Positions 34,106-45,544 of a stretch of 64,000 nt of DNA are shown piece after piece. Within the stretch, counting starts at the first letter, position 1. Each line of letters begins with the position of its first letter. Under the pieces are notes generated by a model. It saw nothing but the letters and a program-made list of their open reading frames with translations. It ran no database searches and was not told where the DNA came from. A program made the position numbers and the translations under genes. Source of the DNA: Forficula auricularia (lineage: Eukaryota > Arthropoda > Insecta > Dermaptera > Forficulidae); assembly GCA_024734495.1 (NCBI GenBank), contig JALMQS010000718.1, positions 1,081,813 to 1,145,812 on the forward strand. The letters run 5' to 3'.

Positions 34106-34279
34106 TTAATCAAACTTAACTTTTTTTACACAATTTATTACAAAAACGTCGTTTGTGACTAAAACACAATAAGGCCCAATGAGTTGCTTGTGTAACAATG
34201 ACAACTCTTTTTTCCTGAGAAATGATTATTAAAAAATAATTAATTTACTAATACTAATAATGGTGGTAATAATCTTATT
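34106..34279. other. AT-rich DNA, nothing recognised
   Basis: No signal was recognised. Confidence 0.4.
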
Positions 34280-34760
34280 TTTAATGATGGTGGTGGTGTT
34301 TGTTTTGCTTGGCCACATCCTCTTTATTATCTCTCGTTTAAATCTGAATTTACGATTTGTATCGTTTTAAAATAATAATATTTTTGAGGGTGTTTTTCTC
34401 TTAAGTTTTCCTCCCTCTGCTGGGGAACGAAATTTAATCAAAACGTTTTTAATTTTTTTTAAGTTCCTGTCAGTTAATATGGAGGCAATAATAAAATTTG
34501 TAATTTAAATTCCATTAATACCACATCACACAGGGAGAAAAATTTCGCTGTAATTGAAGAGACCTCTGTAAATGAGATGTCATTGTGGTGTCCCGGGGGA
34601 GGGGTCCCTTTAAGACCCTCTCAAATCCTTTGCTACCCTGTCAGCCGGGATCGCGTCCCCAGCTGCACTGCACCCTCGCTCTTCGAGGCCCCTCCGCCGA
34701 CATCCCCCTGGTTCCCTATGCAAATGAACCATTAATTAACAAAATAAATTATCGACTGCC
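34280..34760. other. Single-copy segment with GC-rich core
   Basis: The core at about 34590-34720 is GC-rich in an AT-rich region. Just beyond it TATGCAAATGAACCATTAAT contains a perfect octamer (ATGCAAAT, a POU-factor type site) next to ATTAATTAA, a homeodomain-type site. A 70-residue frame at 34585-34797 (plus) has no recognised domain. A regulatory function is inference only. Confidence 0.35.
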
Positions 34761-35360
34761 AACAGCGATTTTTTACATTCCAATTAAAATTCAATAATAT
34801 AATTAATATAAAATATTTTTTAATTATTTTAATAAAAATTTGAAAACAAAGAAGAGAAATAAAATAATAGTAAATAATTTATAATCAGAAAATGAGACAT
34901 TTATTTATTTATCCTTGAAATTGACCAACAAAAAGTATTTTGTAATTCGCTTGTGTTGATTTGTATATAATCTTTATAGTATTTTTAAACTGGTAAATGC
35001 CAACACTATTATAGATAGGAATAGACGTTTTATCATATCCACTCAATTTTTCTAATCCTATACAAAATTCGCAAATATGGCTCGCATCTAAGGAGACTAG
35101 CCTCCAAGCATTCTCTCGCCACTTTGGATACAATTCAGACTAATACAAAATCCAGTATTAACTAACGTCTCGATTCCTTGGTCACCGCCCTTTCCATTTT
35201 CATAAATACCGACTGTTCTGACGAGATAAAACCAATAATCCCTTCCAAAGCCTCGTTTTAGCGAAATACAAATATTCAACACCCCTTCTCGATTAAATTA
35301 GATAGTAATCGTAAAAACGCATTGGCCAGTTCCTTTATCCCTGTGACTTCTAGAGATTGG
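34761..35360. other. Intergenic DNA, two unassigned minus-strand frames
   Basis: Minus-strand frames at 34909-35133 (74 residues) and 35097-35282 (61 residues) overlap in different frames. The minus-strand sequence GAGAGAATGCTT.GAGGCT at about 35098-35118 recurs at about 37197-37218, so the segment may be part of a low-copy repeat. No product is recognised. Confidence 0.35.
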
Positions 35361-35476
35361 AACTCGAGAGATCTCTTCCCCTGTCAGTCTTTCCGGTGAC
35401 ATAAAACATTCACTCTTTAACTCGAGAGATCTCTTCCCCTGTCAGTCTTTCCGGTGACATAAAACATTCACTCTTT
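35361..35476 (+). repeat. Perfect 58-bp tandem duplication
   Basis: The unit beginning AACTCGAGAGATCTCTTCCC and ending AAAACATTCACTCTTT occurs twice with a period of 58 and no visible difference. The identity implies a recent duplication or an assembly artefact. Confidence 0.9.
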
Positions 35477-36039
35477 CAATAACCGCATCCAGAGGTACCT
35501 TCGACTCCAACCCAATCTTCAAAATTCTTCTCCTTTTTCATTTCACGATGCAATCATCCACTCCAGACTGCAGAAGTTGCATCTCAATTTGAGATGTATA
35601 GCCTGATGATAGCAAAGAAATACCATTTGATTATTTTTGTATATATGATACATTATTTCAAAAACACATTAATAAATTGTTTATTTATTGAAATTAGTGA
35701 AGCTACTCAAGCATGATCGATTTTGCATTATAAAAATTATAGAAGCCTTTTGATTGGTTGTTATCAGCAAGAAAATGAGTTAACTATTTATTTGGCAGTG
35801 GAATCGATCCCGAAATAAAGTGGTTTGGTGGTAGTCAAGTTCCCTTGCTATTAAACTAGTCGGGCTTGGATATACCTTCATCTTTCTAACGAATTCCAAG
35901 CCAAGCTAATAAAATGAGAACAGCAAAATTATTTGTTTGAGAATTTTTAAAGATAAATTGGTAGGGATTAAACAGGCCATTTGGTTTTATCATTCTAATG
36001 CTCCCTCTTATATGTTTATATATATTTCTCATCATTGAG
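35477..36039. other. Intergenic DNA, nothing recognised
   Basis: ATACCATTTGATTATTT at about 35620 recurs at 37940, in line with a shared low-copy repeat between 35.1-35.6 and 37.2-38.0 kb. Confidence 0.35.
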
Positions 36040-36245
36040 TATACAGTCCTAAGATTAGTTTGACGCAACCAGCCACTTCAATTCACCTACTAGTATATCC
36101 CATGCCAACACTTCCACATCTATCAAAGCCCCATATTTTTCAATATCTGAGGAAAATACTCCAATTTTTTATTTGTATACCTACTGGCTCCTTGATAATA
36201 ACATTCTACACAAGATGGTACTATGAATTTGAACAAATTCTGCAA
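36040..36245 (-). pseudogene. Non-LTR C-terminal relic, inverted copy
   Basis: The plus strand reads AGTCCTAAGATTAGTTTGAC, CAACCAGCCACTTCAATTCA and GAAAATACTCCAAT, which matches the complement of the relic at 21625-21995 (its last 150 bases). It is a more decayed copy of the same element in the opposite orientation. Confidence 0.5.
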
Positions 36246-38249
36246 TTTCTTAAAATAAGTATTTACAGCTTATATATATATGAAAAGTGAAATATGATAG
36301 GTATAGTAAATTAACAATTGGTTAACTCAATCCACCGGCTATCCATTAATTAATTAATTTTTTTAACGAACTGCCCCCTTCAAATATTCATAATGTTGGT
36401 TCTAGAGGGAATATTCTGGTTCTAGGTTGCCTTCACCATCTCGCTCCTTCTTAGAGTAATTACTAAAACGGCCGCGTGACATACGATAACGTCTTAAGTT
36501 TTTTAATATCGCAGATTCATTTTTTTAAGTTTAGAGCCCATTTTACATGCCGTCTTTCAAAGAACTCCAACCTTCGTTCTCTTTCTGACTCCACCATCCC
36601 CCCTGCCCACCCGCCGGGCTTTACCATATTTCATGTCAAAATTTCTATATCTATATATCTAATTCGAGATGGCATTCGGAAACATTGATCAAGACAAAAT
36701 GATTAATTGATCGGAAGAAAATATTATAAGATATAGCATCACTCCATAACTTGTGTTTGTTAATTGTTCGTTTAATTAATTATAAAAAAATGATTTAATT
36801 CAAGTTATTTAATCCATTCATCAGTGCATATTCAATGGAAAATTTCTGTGGAAAATCTTGTCTGATTAAACTACAACGTGACTTTACTATACCACTTCTC
36901 GTATATTTATATAATTTTATTTGTACGTATTATCTACACAAATAATATACGTAATAATAATTGTGAATAAAAAGTTTGGGATTTTGATTTTTCAAAATAT
37001 CGCAAAAACAGATGAAAAAATTAAAATAAGAAAAAATTGAACATAATAATGGGGTGTTTAAAATATATTTAAAATTTAGATTATTATTAGACAACACGTC
37101 AAGTAGGCGTGTTCCGTAAATTCTTATGAGCTCTTTTCACACATTTTAGAAGGCCCAAATTCGTTCTTTCCTCGAATAGGGTTCTTATTTATGAAGAGAG
37201 CCTCTAAGCATTCTCTCATCACTCTGAATATAATTAAAAAAACGGGATATCAGATTAAAGAATCGTTTCCGCGCTTTTCCTATTGTATAAATACTGTTAT
37301 GTCTTATGCTCCTATGAATTAAAATAAATAATTTCCCCCCTCCCCCAAATGATGTGTGGCTATGTTCAAACCTGTCCGTACATTTAATATAAGCATCTCG
37401 TTTAATGGGAGACCCTGCTATATACACAACTAAATTGGCAGATCTGTTAAGGGTATGCCTACCTTGCAAAAAAAAAGGCGCAAGCCATTTCTCCATTTTT
37501 ACTTTATGATCGCTATAATATAGTTCATGGTCAATGGTCGCCTGTCGGCGCTTTTAAGGCATTGGCGCATATGGACAGCTCGTCCCTGCATTGAAACTAA
37601 ATAAGATATGAAATCCTTATCAAAAATAATTTTTCCTTTGTTATTTAAAAAAATCTCACTTTTGCTCTCATGTTTCTTTTTTTTTTTTTGGGGGGGGGGA
37701 GTGTTGGTTTTATCCGTGCGGTTTCGGTTCCCGCCAATTGAACACTCTCGACGAAGTCACTAATTCTATCGCCAGCCTCAAATGGCTGCTTGCGTTGCAC
37801 ACAAGAAAGGGTAGTAAAAATTTTATAGCTAACCGGAGAGTAGACTTTCATCCCTTTCTCTTTTCCTTTTTCTCTTTCTCTCTCGCCCCTATTAGCCTCT
37901 ACTGAACACCGGCATCAAAGCGAACGCTTTCAAATCCAATACCATTTGATTATTTCTTTTGGCAAATATTTACCTACAATAAAAGTAGAAAAACGCCGAT
38001 TGTAACCATTTCGATAAGAAATTTCTTTTTTTGCACTTACACTTATCACTGAGAAATGTTTCATTAGAATTAATTAATGTGAAACTATAACTACTCAGCA
38101 TCTCTGTCGGACGGACCGGAGTACTAGATTCGTTCTAAAATTTTAAACATTTTTAAAGAGAAACGAGACCCTATTAGTTTAGATATTATGCTTATTTGTG
38201 GTTATAAATATAAAAAATATGAAGAAAAATTATTATTAGTCTATGTTTG
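36246..38249. other. Intergenic DNA, one 103-residue unassigned frame
   Basis: The minus-strand frame at 37185-37496 is long for this window but matches no family; its C-terminus IQSDERMLRG echoes IQSGERMLGG encoded at about 35100. A G run lies at 37690-37699. No host gene is supported. Confidence 0.35.
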
Positions 38250-38534
38250 AGTGTGTTACCAAATTTTGTGTACGTTTTAGCTCCAAAAAATATGAAGTTA
38301 TTAAAACGAAAATTTATATTTAGGTATTTTATAATTATTGAGAATAAGAGCTGATTAGATTTTGGTTAGAACTTGAAACCAGACCAAAATTTAGGGCAAG
38401 GGGAGAGAGGGTCAAAAATTTGTACAAATTTGGACAAAATATTGCACAGTTAGTCTTTAAGCTCTTAGGAATTATCAATACAAAAATCAGCTTACTGAAT
38501 GGCCGAGGGAGTGGGGGCAGGTGTATGGTAAAGT
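38250..38534. mobile_element. TIR element fragment (ACTTTACC family)
   Basis: GTGTTACCAAATTTTGTGTA, AATAAGAGCTGATTAGATTT and the end GTGTATGGTAAAGT match the inverse of 24021-24300. The other end is missing. The copy is strongly diverged. Confidence 0.55.
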
Positions 38535-40394
38535 CAAAAGTAAGCCATAACACATCTTTTTTATTAATCCCCAGTCGTAAGATTGAACTGAGATCCAGTA
38601 GAAAGGAAATTTCAAAACAGCATGAGGAAATTTAATTTATTTCGAAAAATTCAAATAAACACAAATAACGCTATAGATACATCTAATATGTATATGATAA
38701 TTACAATTAATATAGATTTGCTTCTTCTATTGAATTTAAAGTATTTTTAAAAAATCTTTGTATGAAAGTAAACTTTTGAAAAAATAATCCTATCACAAAT
38801 TCCAAACATCTATTATGCCATTTCAATGAAAGCTCTTTTTACTAGTGCTGGGCGAATTTGGAAATGGATTAGTTCAATAAGTTTTTAAATAGACCGTGAA
38901 TTGGTTCCACTGGACGACATTTTATGATTTTTAATTAAATTTTATTGTCCGTCTGTAAGCAACATCAATTGGGCGCAAAAGGAATATTTCCGAAAGAGAG
39001 GAGGATTCCACAAGGGAAAAGAACATCTTAATTAATTGATGTTCGTATCATTTAATTTGATCACCCGAAGGCATTAGTTTTACTATTTTAATAAAAATAC
39101 CGCCGGAGTCTAACTCGAAGCCCGTCTTGCTCATTGAATGACTTGGGTGTCTCTCTCTCTGTGTGTTTGAGTCTCGGGGGTGGTTCGGGGTTGCTGCCCC
39201 TTTTTCCGTGGTTGCCAAGCCCATTTCATTAATGGCAAATAACGGAGCTCGCGCCATTTACCGTCGAGTCAACAGATACCAGAGAACCTTTTTGCACAAC
39301 TTGTCAACACCGTAGTAAAAGGCGGTTATTTTTTGTAGTGCCTGTTCAACAACTTCAAATAATTAATCTAAGGCACTTTTGTTGGGTTTTGTTGGATAAG
39401 GCTATGATGAAGGTAAAGTTCAAAAAATAAGGGACTCTAAAATATATACCTGAAAATAAAAAAATAAAGAAAAAAATATGTGAGCCTCACGCGGGAAGTG
39501 AAACTTTAGTTTTAAAATCCACTAATAGCTCATGGTAAATAAAATTTATTAAAATTATTAAATGTAAATTATTACTTTAAAACACAGTACGGAATCCAGG
39601 GACTTCGCCCCCTGGGTAGCAAGATGTCTCTCAGGTCTTGTCTCTTATTTCCCTCTTTTGGGTCATTTCTCCTTTATTGTAACAAAAAATTCAAACAGAT
39701 ACATCACTAAAGAAGTTTCACTTCAAAAAAACGAAGAAAAATAAGTGATCACTAAACAAGGAACGAATTTCTATTAGGTATATTTAGGACATAATTTTAT
39801 CTTATATTAATTAATAAATTAATTTATTTTCATTAGTAAAATAAAAGGCATCTACGCATTTAAATATTTTTAAATAATTTTTTTTTAGATTTATGAATTT
39901 ATTATAATATTTATAAACCACAAAAATTTGGGATAAAAATTCAAAATTCTAAATAAATTATCAGTCATTTTTGAGTAAATAACAAAGAATTTCCGGATAT
40001 AGGATTTTTATAAAATATATAACCAATAAAAAACAAGTAATTCTTAATAAAGAAAAATTGTTAGAACCGTTTGTAGTAAAATGTAACAAAAAGTTAGGAA
40101 CACTAGAAATAATGGGGGAGGGGGCTAGTATTAAGTTCACTCAATTTTTTTGCTCATTGTGTTTTAAAAATGTGTTAAATGTGGAGAAAAATCATTTTAA
40201 GAAGTGATTTTTGTTTGTCTGTGTGTCTGAATTATAGTAACCACCCTGTTACTGGACCGAAACGTAGAAAGTTTAGTCTGGTGTCAAAATGTTTGTATTT
40301 CCAATGCAAAAACTCATTTGATTTTGAGCTCTTTAGTTTAGATTTGAAAAAATTCGTTGAAAAAATTCGTTTTGTCGTAGTAGTAAAGGAGGTC
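38535..40394. other. Intergenic DNA with one GC-richer block
   Basis: The block at 39050-39330 is single-copy in this window and less AT-rich, with GGGGGTGGTTCGGGGTTGCT near 39176. CAGGGACTTCGCCCCCTGGG near 39598 relates to the Helitron-like end at 30181-30255. No credible gene. Confidence 0.4.
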
Positions 40395-40575
40395 ACATGA
40401 TACAAACGATCTGGGCAACCTACTAGTATGACAAGACGAATTTATCTAAATTCAATCGGATATTTGAACCCATCAAAAATGACAGATAAAATATTTCTAA
40501 ATAAAGACTGATGATGAAGGTTATACCTTCGAAACTATAATCTCAAACAAATAAATTTTATATACGAGTATTTAT
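40395..40575 (+). mobile_element. Penelope-like 3' fragment with hammerhead-like core
   Basis: TATGACAAGACGAATTTATC and ATATTTGAACCCAT lead into CTGATGA, T, GAAGG, TTATA, CCTTC, GAAAC at 40508-40535: a hammerhead-like core with a perfect 5-bp stem II. It continues CTCAAACAAATAAATTTTAT. The same arrangement is inverted at 45545-45690. The coding part of the element is absent. Confidence 0.55.
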
Positions 40576-40719
40576 ATATATTGTTCGTAAGAACATCTGT
40601 AAATTAAAGGAGATAAGATGTTAATTAAAGGAATTTAATTTACACAAAATAAAAAATAAAAAGAATATGAATAAGCAAAAACAGAGAGTTACTAAAACAG
40701 TTATATATGGTAATTTGAA
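40576..40719. other. AT-rich DNA, nothing recognised
   Basis: No signal. Confidence 0.4.
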
Positions 40720-40870
40720 AAGACGACTTCAAATTGAGCAAGTATCGTTTATGTGCTCATAAGAATTAAAGATTTCAGTTATTTTGTCATTGATTATATC
40801 ATCAGAACTTGAGCAAATTAATATGGAACCACCCCTAAGGTATCCCATTTCCAATAAAAAAACAATCATC
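40720..40870 (-). repeat. Dispersed repeat shared with 55.8 kb
   Basis: CATCAGAACTTGAGCAAATT, GGAACCACCCCTAAGGTA and CATTTCCAATAAAAA match the complement of 55835-55925. That region begins with ACCGAC.TCAAAAAAGGAGG, a motif found in repeats of several insects. Confidence 0.55.
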
Positions 40871-41530
40871 GAAATCTGCCCACTTGGTAAAAAATGATGG
40901 CTGAACATATATTAAAAAAGATTCGGACGAATTGAAAACCTCCTCTATATTTTTGAAATCGGTTAAAAATGGGCTTGAGGCAGACCTTGCGACGAGACAG
41001 CGTATTTATATTTTAATATATAATTTGTACCTACACCAGCACAACAGCAAAAAAAACTGCGACACTTGATAATTTTTTTCTTTTTTGATAAAATGAATTA
41101 AAATAAATGTTCTCATAAAATAACCGAACCAAAATATATTGAATAATAAATTAGACATAATTTAAAATGTTAACACTTTCGATTAATTCATGGAAACTTA
41201 ATATTATATCAAAATTAAAAAAAAAATGAATTTAATAAAAATCGACCATTTACTCTTTGTCTTCGAAACTGTTCATACGTTCATCGTATAAAAGCTCTAT
41301 ACGAGACATTAAGAGACATTTTTTTAATTAACTTGTTTTTTTTATTTTAATAGATAGCTGTTACAATTTTCTATTTTTTAAAATCATATTTATTAAGCCA
41401 GAAAAAATGAAAATGTCATTTTAACTTTAGAAATAATAATTTTTTTTTTTAATATTGTATTTATTCATTTTATCCAGAATTTATCAAGTGTCCGGTTTTT
41501 TTGCTGTTGAGTATATATTTATAATATATA
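40871..41530. other. AT-rich DNA, nothing recognised
   Basis: No coding or repeat signal was recognised. Confidence 0.5.
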
Positions 41531-42014
41531 CAGGATGGGGCATGAAGATCTACCACATTTTGAGGAGGTAAAAAAAATTTAACTAAAAAAACTGAATATA
41601 TTTTTGAAAAGAATATGAAATTAATTTTTTTTAAAATGTGTTTTAAACATATCAGACGAAAAAAAGGGCATGAGAGTCAAAAACTACAACTAAACCAAAA
41701 TTTGTATACATACAACCAGAAGGGTAGAAATGCAAAAACTAACTTCCCAAAATGGGGGGGGGGGTAAAAAATGAAAATTCTAGCCCTTTCGAGGGTCCAC
41801 AAAAATATGTATACAAAATTTGGTTGAGTTTGGTCGAAAGGGCTAGAATTTTCATTTTTGACTCCCGCCCCCCCTTTTGTCTGATAATGTTTAAAACACA
41901 TTTAAACAAAAATTATTTTATGTTCTTTTCAAAAATAAATTCCGTTTTTTTCTAGTTAAATTTTTTCATTTTTTATTCCTCTTCAAAATGTGGTAGATCT
42001 TATGCCCCACCCTG
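41531..42014. mobile_element. 484-bp MITE with TA duplication
   Basis: The ends CAGGATGGGGCATGAAGATC and, on the complement, CAGGGTGGGGCATAAGATCT are flanked by TA (41529-41530 and 42015-42016), the Tc1/mariner hallmark. Most of the element is self-complementary: GAAAATTCTAGCCCTTTCGA is followed at the centre by its complement. It contains ACAAAATTTGGTTGAG. No transposase, so it is nonautonomous. Confidence 0.8.
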
Positions 42015-42049
42015 TAAATACATATATGGTATATGTATAATATGTTATA

Positions 42050-42145
42050 TGTTTATTTTCATCAAGCACAAGACTATTTCTTTGATTTCTCTTTGTGAAT
42101 CAACAACTCTGCTACTCTCGGCAAAACAAAACCTTTTCAATCTAT
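42050..42145 (-). repeat. Dispersed repeat B, copy
   Basis: GAATCAACAACTCTGCTACT and CTCGGCAAAACAAAACC are the complement of the motif at 15522-15655. Confidence 0.6.
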
Positions 42146-43574
42146 GTTTTTAACCGACTTCTTCATTGAAAGGGTTTACTGCAAATATTTCGACGTGTTT
42201 AAGGTTTCATTGGACACTGTTTCTCCGTCTCGAGGAGTAAAATAAAGCCAGAGCGTCTCTCGCAGCAACCATTTGATTTTCTTTCTGGTTATTTTGTTAA
42301 AGAACAATGGAGAGAAATGGCATTCGGTGGCTGAGTGATGTGGTTGCGTGCAGAGGCCTATCTAGCTAGCGTGTGCCACATAGCTAGCTTAGCTATCTGG
42401 GGTGGGTGGGCTAGCTGGTCATTGGCTGGTCCCATCTGACGGATCCCTCTGCGTCGCCGACTGACCGAGAGCACCGCGATTCAATTCCATTCCTTTTTTT
42501 ACGAATCAAATACTTGGCACGCCATCCATTCCCACAGGTCACGTGGACAGAGATATACAATTTTAAAATACGTTTCTTTCATTTGTCTTCATTTGAAAAC
42601 ATCAACAATTGAATTTACATATATTACTTTCTCGGTGACCATCTATTCTTCTGTCACATGTTTTACAATATATGAATAAATTTTCGTCAGAAACAAATAA
42701 ATGTCCCGACAATAATTGTATCTCATTTTTTATTCAAACAATGGGATTTTGCCATTAACTAAATCTTGACAACTACAAATATATATTTTTCTATATTGCC
42801 GTTTATCAGCTAATAGAGTATGTTTTCATTCTGAGTACATTCATTCATCACTAGATATCACTTTTCTTTTTCATTAACACAAAAAATCCTTAAGCAGACA
42901 ATTTTCAAAATACCTTACTAGTTATTCCAAAGAGTCATTTACTATGTAAGCAACCATCCACCGTACATGTCATCTAGTAGTATCTATTAATTTAATATAA
43001 TTTAAACTTTGCTGAATTGACCAATGAACCTGATATTTTTAAATAAGACCCAAACAATTGCAGGGGAAGCTGAATATTTTTTTTTAAAGTAATCTAGTAG
43101 GTACCTACATATATTTGTAGATTCTGTGAGATTTATTTATCAGCCTGGGTTGATAATATAATTCGGCAAGATACTTATCACTCAAATAGGAACGTACCTA
43201 AAAAAAGTGATATATACTAATATAAACAATATTGGAAAAAACTCATTAATAAAATTTCAAGAGATATTATATACATATATGATTTTCATGGATTTGTATT
43301 TATATAGAGATTCCCACCAAATCAGTCTGATGACACTTTATATTCTAAACGCCATGGACCCTAATCTGGGTACATCTTTGTATACTAGGTAAGTAATGGG
43401 CTAAGTTATTTATCACCCTTTGGGCGTAAGTAATATTAACTATCACGGGTTTTCAGAGTAATTCTTGGATCAGTGACTTTGTAAGAAAACTCGCTATTGT
43501 ATTATTCGAGCCAACTTGATTCTAACCGTGCCGCAGTAAAATTGATTGGGGATACTTAAAAAAATATAAAATTT
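42146..43574. other. Intergenic DNA with one GC-richer block
   Basis: About 42300-42540 is GC-richer, with repeated CTAGCTAGC / TAGCTAGCTTAGCTA near 42360-42400. It has no similarity to other repeats in the window and no reading frame of interest. Confidence 0.4.
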
Positions 43575-43632
43575 TATAGGAAGAAATCAATGAGGTTGTC
43601 CTCTCTTTGATGCAAATAAACATGTATACTTA
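43575..43632 (+). repeat. Dispersed repeat B, partial copy
   Basis: GAGGTTGTCCTCTCTTTGAT and GCAAATAAACATGTATACTT match the right half of the motif at 15522-15655. Confidence 0.5.
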
Positions 43633-43904
43633 TATTATAATTGATTTTTATATATGTATCTTTGTATACGAGGGGTAAACCGCGACCTAATATCGTGTAC
43701 ACCTACTTCCACTTTCATTTCCATGTAGAAGACAATAAATGTAGGGGAATTATCTAATGAATTTCAAAATAATTCCAAATAATTCCAAAGACGGGGTGCT
43801 CATTATTTTGGATATTTTCGAATATTTAGGCTGACAGGAGCTCATATGGTTAGAAATAAATAAAAAAACTATCCCCCAAGTTTCAAGTCTCTATCTCAAT
43901 TTTA

Positions 43905-44268
43905 TCCGCCTCCGTGGTGTAATGGTCAGAATAAGTGACTGGCAACCCGGAGGTCTCGGGTTCGATTCCCGGCTATACCCAAACATTTTTTCTGTAAGTA
44001 TAGGGTCTGATAATAAAAATTAAAATGGGAGATAAATTTAACCGAATTTATCGCGCGGAGAATTTACCACTGCTCGAAGCCCCTAAAACCTTAGTAAATT
44101 GGATATTGAATTGTATCTAAGTTTCTGAGATTGGCTCGTGATCCCGGCTTCTTTTCCTTCTACTCTGTTCTTTTCACGATGGAGGGGCCAGCCCATACAG
44201 GCCTTTAGGGGATCCACTTTCTGGTGTATCTCCTTCTCACATCAATATCATTAAAAAAAAAAAAAAAA
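43905..44268 (+). mobile_element. tRNA-derived SINE (family B), nested
   Basis: The head CCTCCGTGGTGTAATGGTCA carries a box A-like segment and box B GGTTCGATTCC, and CTGGCAA looks like an anticodon loop (GGC, alanine-type). The 5' and 3' acceptor halves do not pair, so it is not a tRNA gene. A 270-bp body leads to a poly-A tail ending about 44267. The insertion point is exact because the intact right arm of the surrounding foldback joins CAATTTTA to ACCTAGTG. The target duplication is absent or hidden in the A tail. Confidence 0.75.
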
Positions 44269-44297
44269 CCTAGTGATACATAGCAATTAAGTTTCCC

Positions 44298-44424
44298 TAT
44301 TTTGTTAAGGGAGAATGGTGTAGGTTCTTGGTGTAACATATTAAATAAAGTAAAGAAAATTTTTTGAAAAATGTTTTTTTGGAACTTTTTCAAAAAAACA
44401 TTTTTCAAAAAATTTATTTACTTT
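44298..44424 (-). mobile_element. 127-bp palindromic retroposed unit, 12-bp duplication
   Basis: The insert lies between ATTAAGTTTCCC copies at 44286-44297 and 44425-44436; the intact arm of the host foldback has one copy. On the minus strand a hairpin (arms sharing AAAAAACATTTTTCAAAAAA) leads to ATATGTTACACCAAGAACC, TACACC and TTCTCCCTTAACAAAATA, the shared 3' end of the short-insertion family. This copy establishes palindrome plus 3' module as one insertion unit. Confidence 0.75.
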
Positions 44425-44486
44425 ATTAAGTTTCCCAACTAAATAACATGGGGTTTTTGGCATTGAACGATCAATTTGGGGATGAA

Positions 44487-45036
44487 CTTCGGTGCCTTCC
44501 GAAAGTACAGATATGCTAAGTTTGTGCACGGGGTTCTCTTGGGTCGTGCGCCTGACTATCTCAGTCGGACGCTGGCCTGTGGTCCGTCAATACGTGCGCG
44601 CGCGCTGTCTGTCCACCACATAGAATCAGATGATGGCGGACTCCTTTGAGGTTACGGCGACCAAGGTCTAGAACTCACTGTCACTCAACGTAAGGAAGAT
44701 TGGGCGTCCTGAAGCATTCGAGGCAGAACTTCGCAAGTAACTAGCTTAATATTTTATTTCTAATTTCTATTTTTGTATCCTATATGTTGGCATTGTTATT
44801 TTTTTACTCTCCTTCTATATATATTGTATTTTTAATATTTATGTTTCACTTAATTATTACGTACCAAATGTTTTACTTTTTTGAATTTTTCTTGCTTGTA
44901 TATTGGTTTTTCCGTTTCAGTTTTGTATTATATTAATATTTATGTAATTGAATTGGCCGAAAATTATACAATAAAGGGGCTAGATGGCCCTACAGATACA
45001 ATGTATTTTTAATAAAAAAATAAATAAATAAATAAA
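44487..45036 (+). pseudogene. CR1/L2-like LINE 3' fragment, nested
   Basis: Translation gives the C-terminal domain of a CR1/L2/Jockey-type ORF2: KYRYAKFVHGVLLGRAPDYL, then R.RALSVHHIE, a frame change, and SFEVTATKV-stop-NSLSLNVRK, where the stop replaces the expected Trp of the WNSLP-type motif, and FEAELRK then stop near 44740. An AT-rich 3' UTR with AATAAA-type signals ends in (AAAT)n at about 45010-45036. The fragment is 5' truncated and inserted in the left arm of the foldback, between GATCAATTT and TTTATTCCGG. Confidence 0.7.
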
Positions 45037-45544
45037 TTTTTTATTCCGGCCAAAGTAATAGTTCAAAAAATTTGAAACTCTGTAGACTTTATCCTTATAA
45101 ACTAGTATCGGCTGTATAATATAGTAGCTTTCCCTCAGAATTTTTACAGATTTTTAGCTATTATAATTTTGGAGTCTATAACTTACTAGATACTAAGATA
45201 TAGCAGTATTTTATCTAGATGTAACTCCAAAATCGTAATAGCTAAAAATCTGTAAAAATTGTGAAGGATAGCTACTATTATAATGATAAAGTCTACAGAG
45301 TTTCAAATTTTTTGAAACATTACTTTGGCCGGAATAAAAAATTGATCTTTCAATGCCAAAAACCCCATGTTATTTAGATGGGAAACTTAATCGCTGTGTA
45401 GCACTAGGTTAAAATTGAGATAGAGACTTGAAACTTGGGGGATATTTTTTTTATTTATTTCTAACCATATGAACCCCTGTCAGCGTAAATATTCGAAAAT
45501 ATCCAAAATAAGGAGCACCCTAATATATATTCTATATAATTTAT

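Larger units (their letters stand above)
43794..45520. mobile_element. Foldback element with three insertions in one arm
   Basis: The ends GGGTGCTCATTATTTTGG (43794) and its complement (ending 45520) start arms of about 345 bp. The right arm (about 45223-45520) is uninterrupted. The left arm is in four pieces: 43794-43904, 44269-44297, 44425-44486 and 45037-45175. They are separated by a SINE, a short retroposed unit and a LINE fragment. Joined in order, the pieces match the right arm in sequence and order (for example TCAAGTCTCTATCTCAATTT, ATAACATGGGGTTTTTGGCA, TATTCCGGCCAAAGTAAT, CTGTAGACTTTAT). The loop is about 48 bp. The superfamily is unknown and no target duplication is visible. Confidence 0.75.

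Noticed and set aside
43915..43985. A functional tRNA gene
   Set aside because: The acceptor halves do not pair and the sequence continues into a 270-bp body with a poly-A tail, so it is a SINE head.
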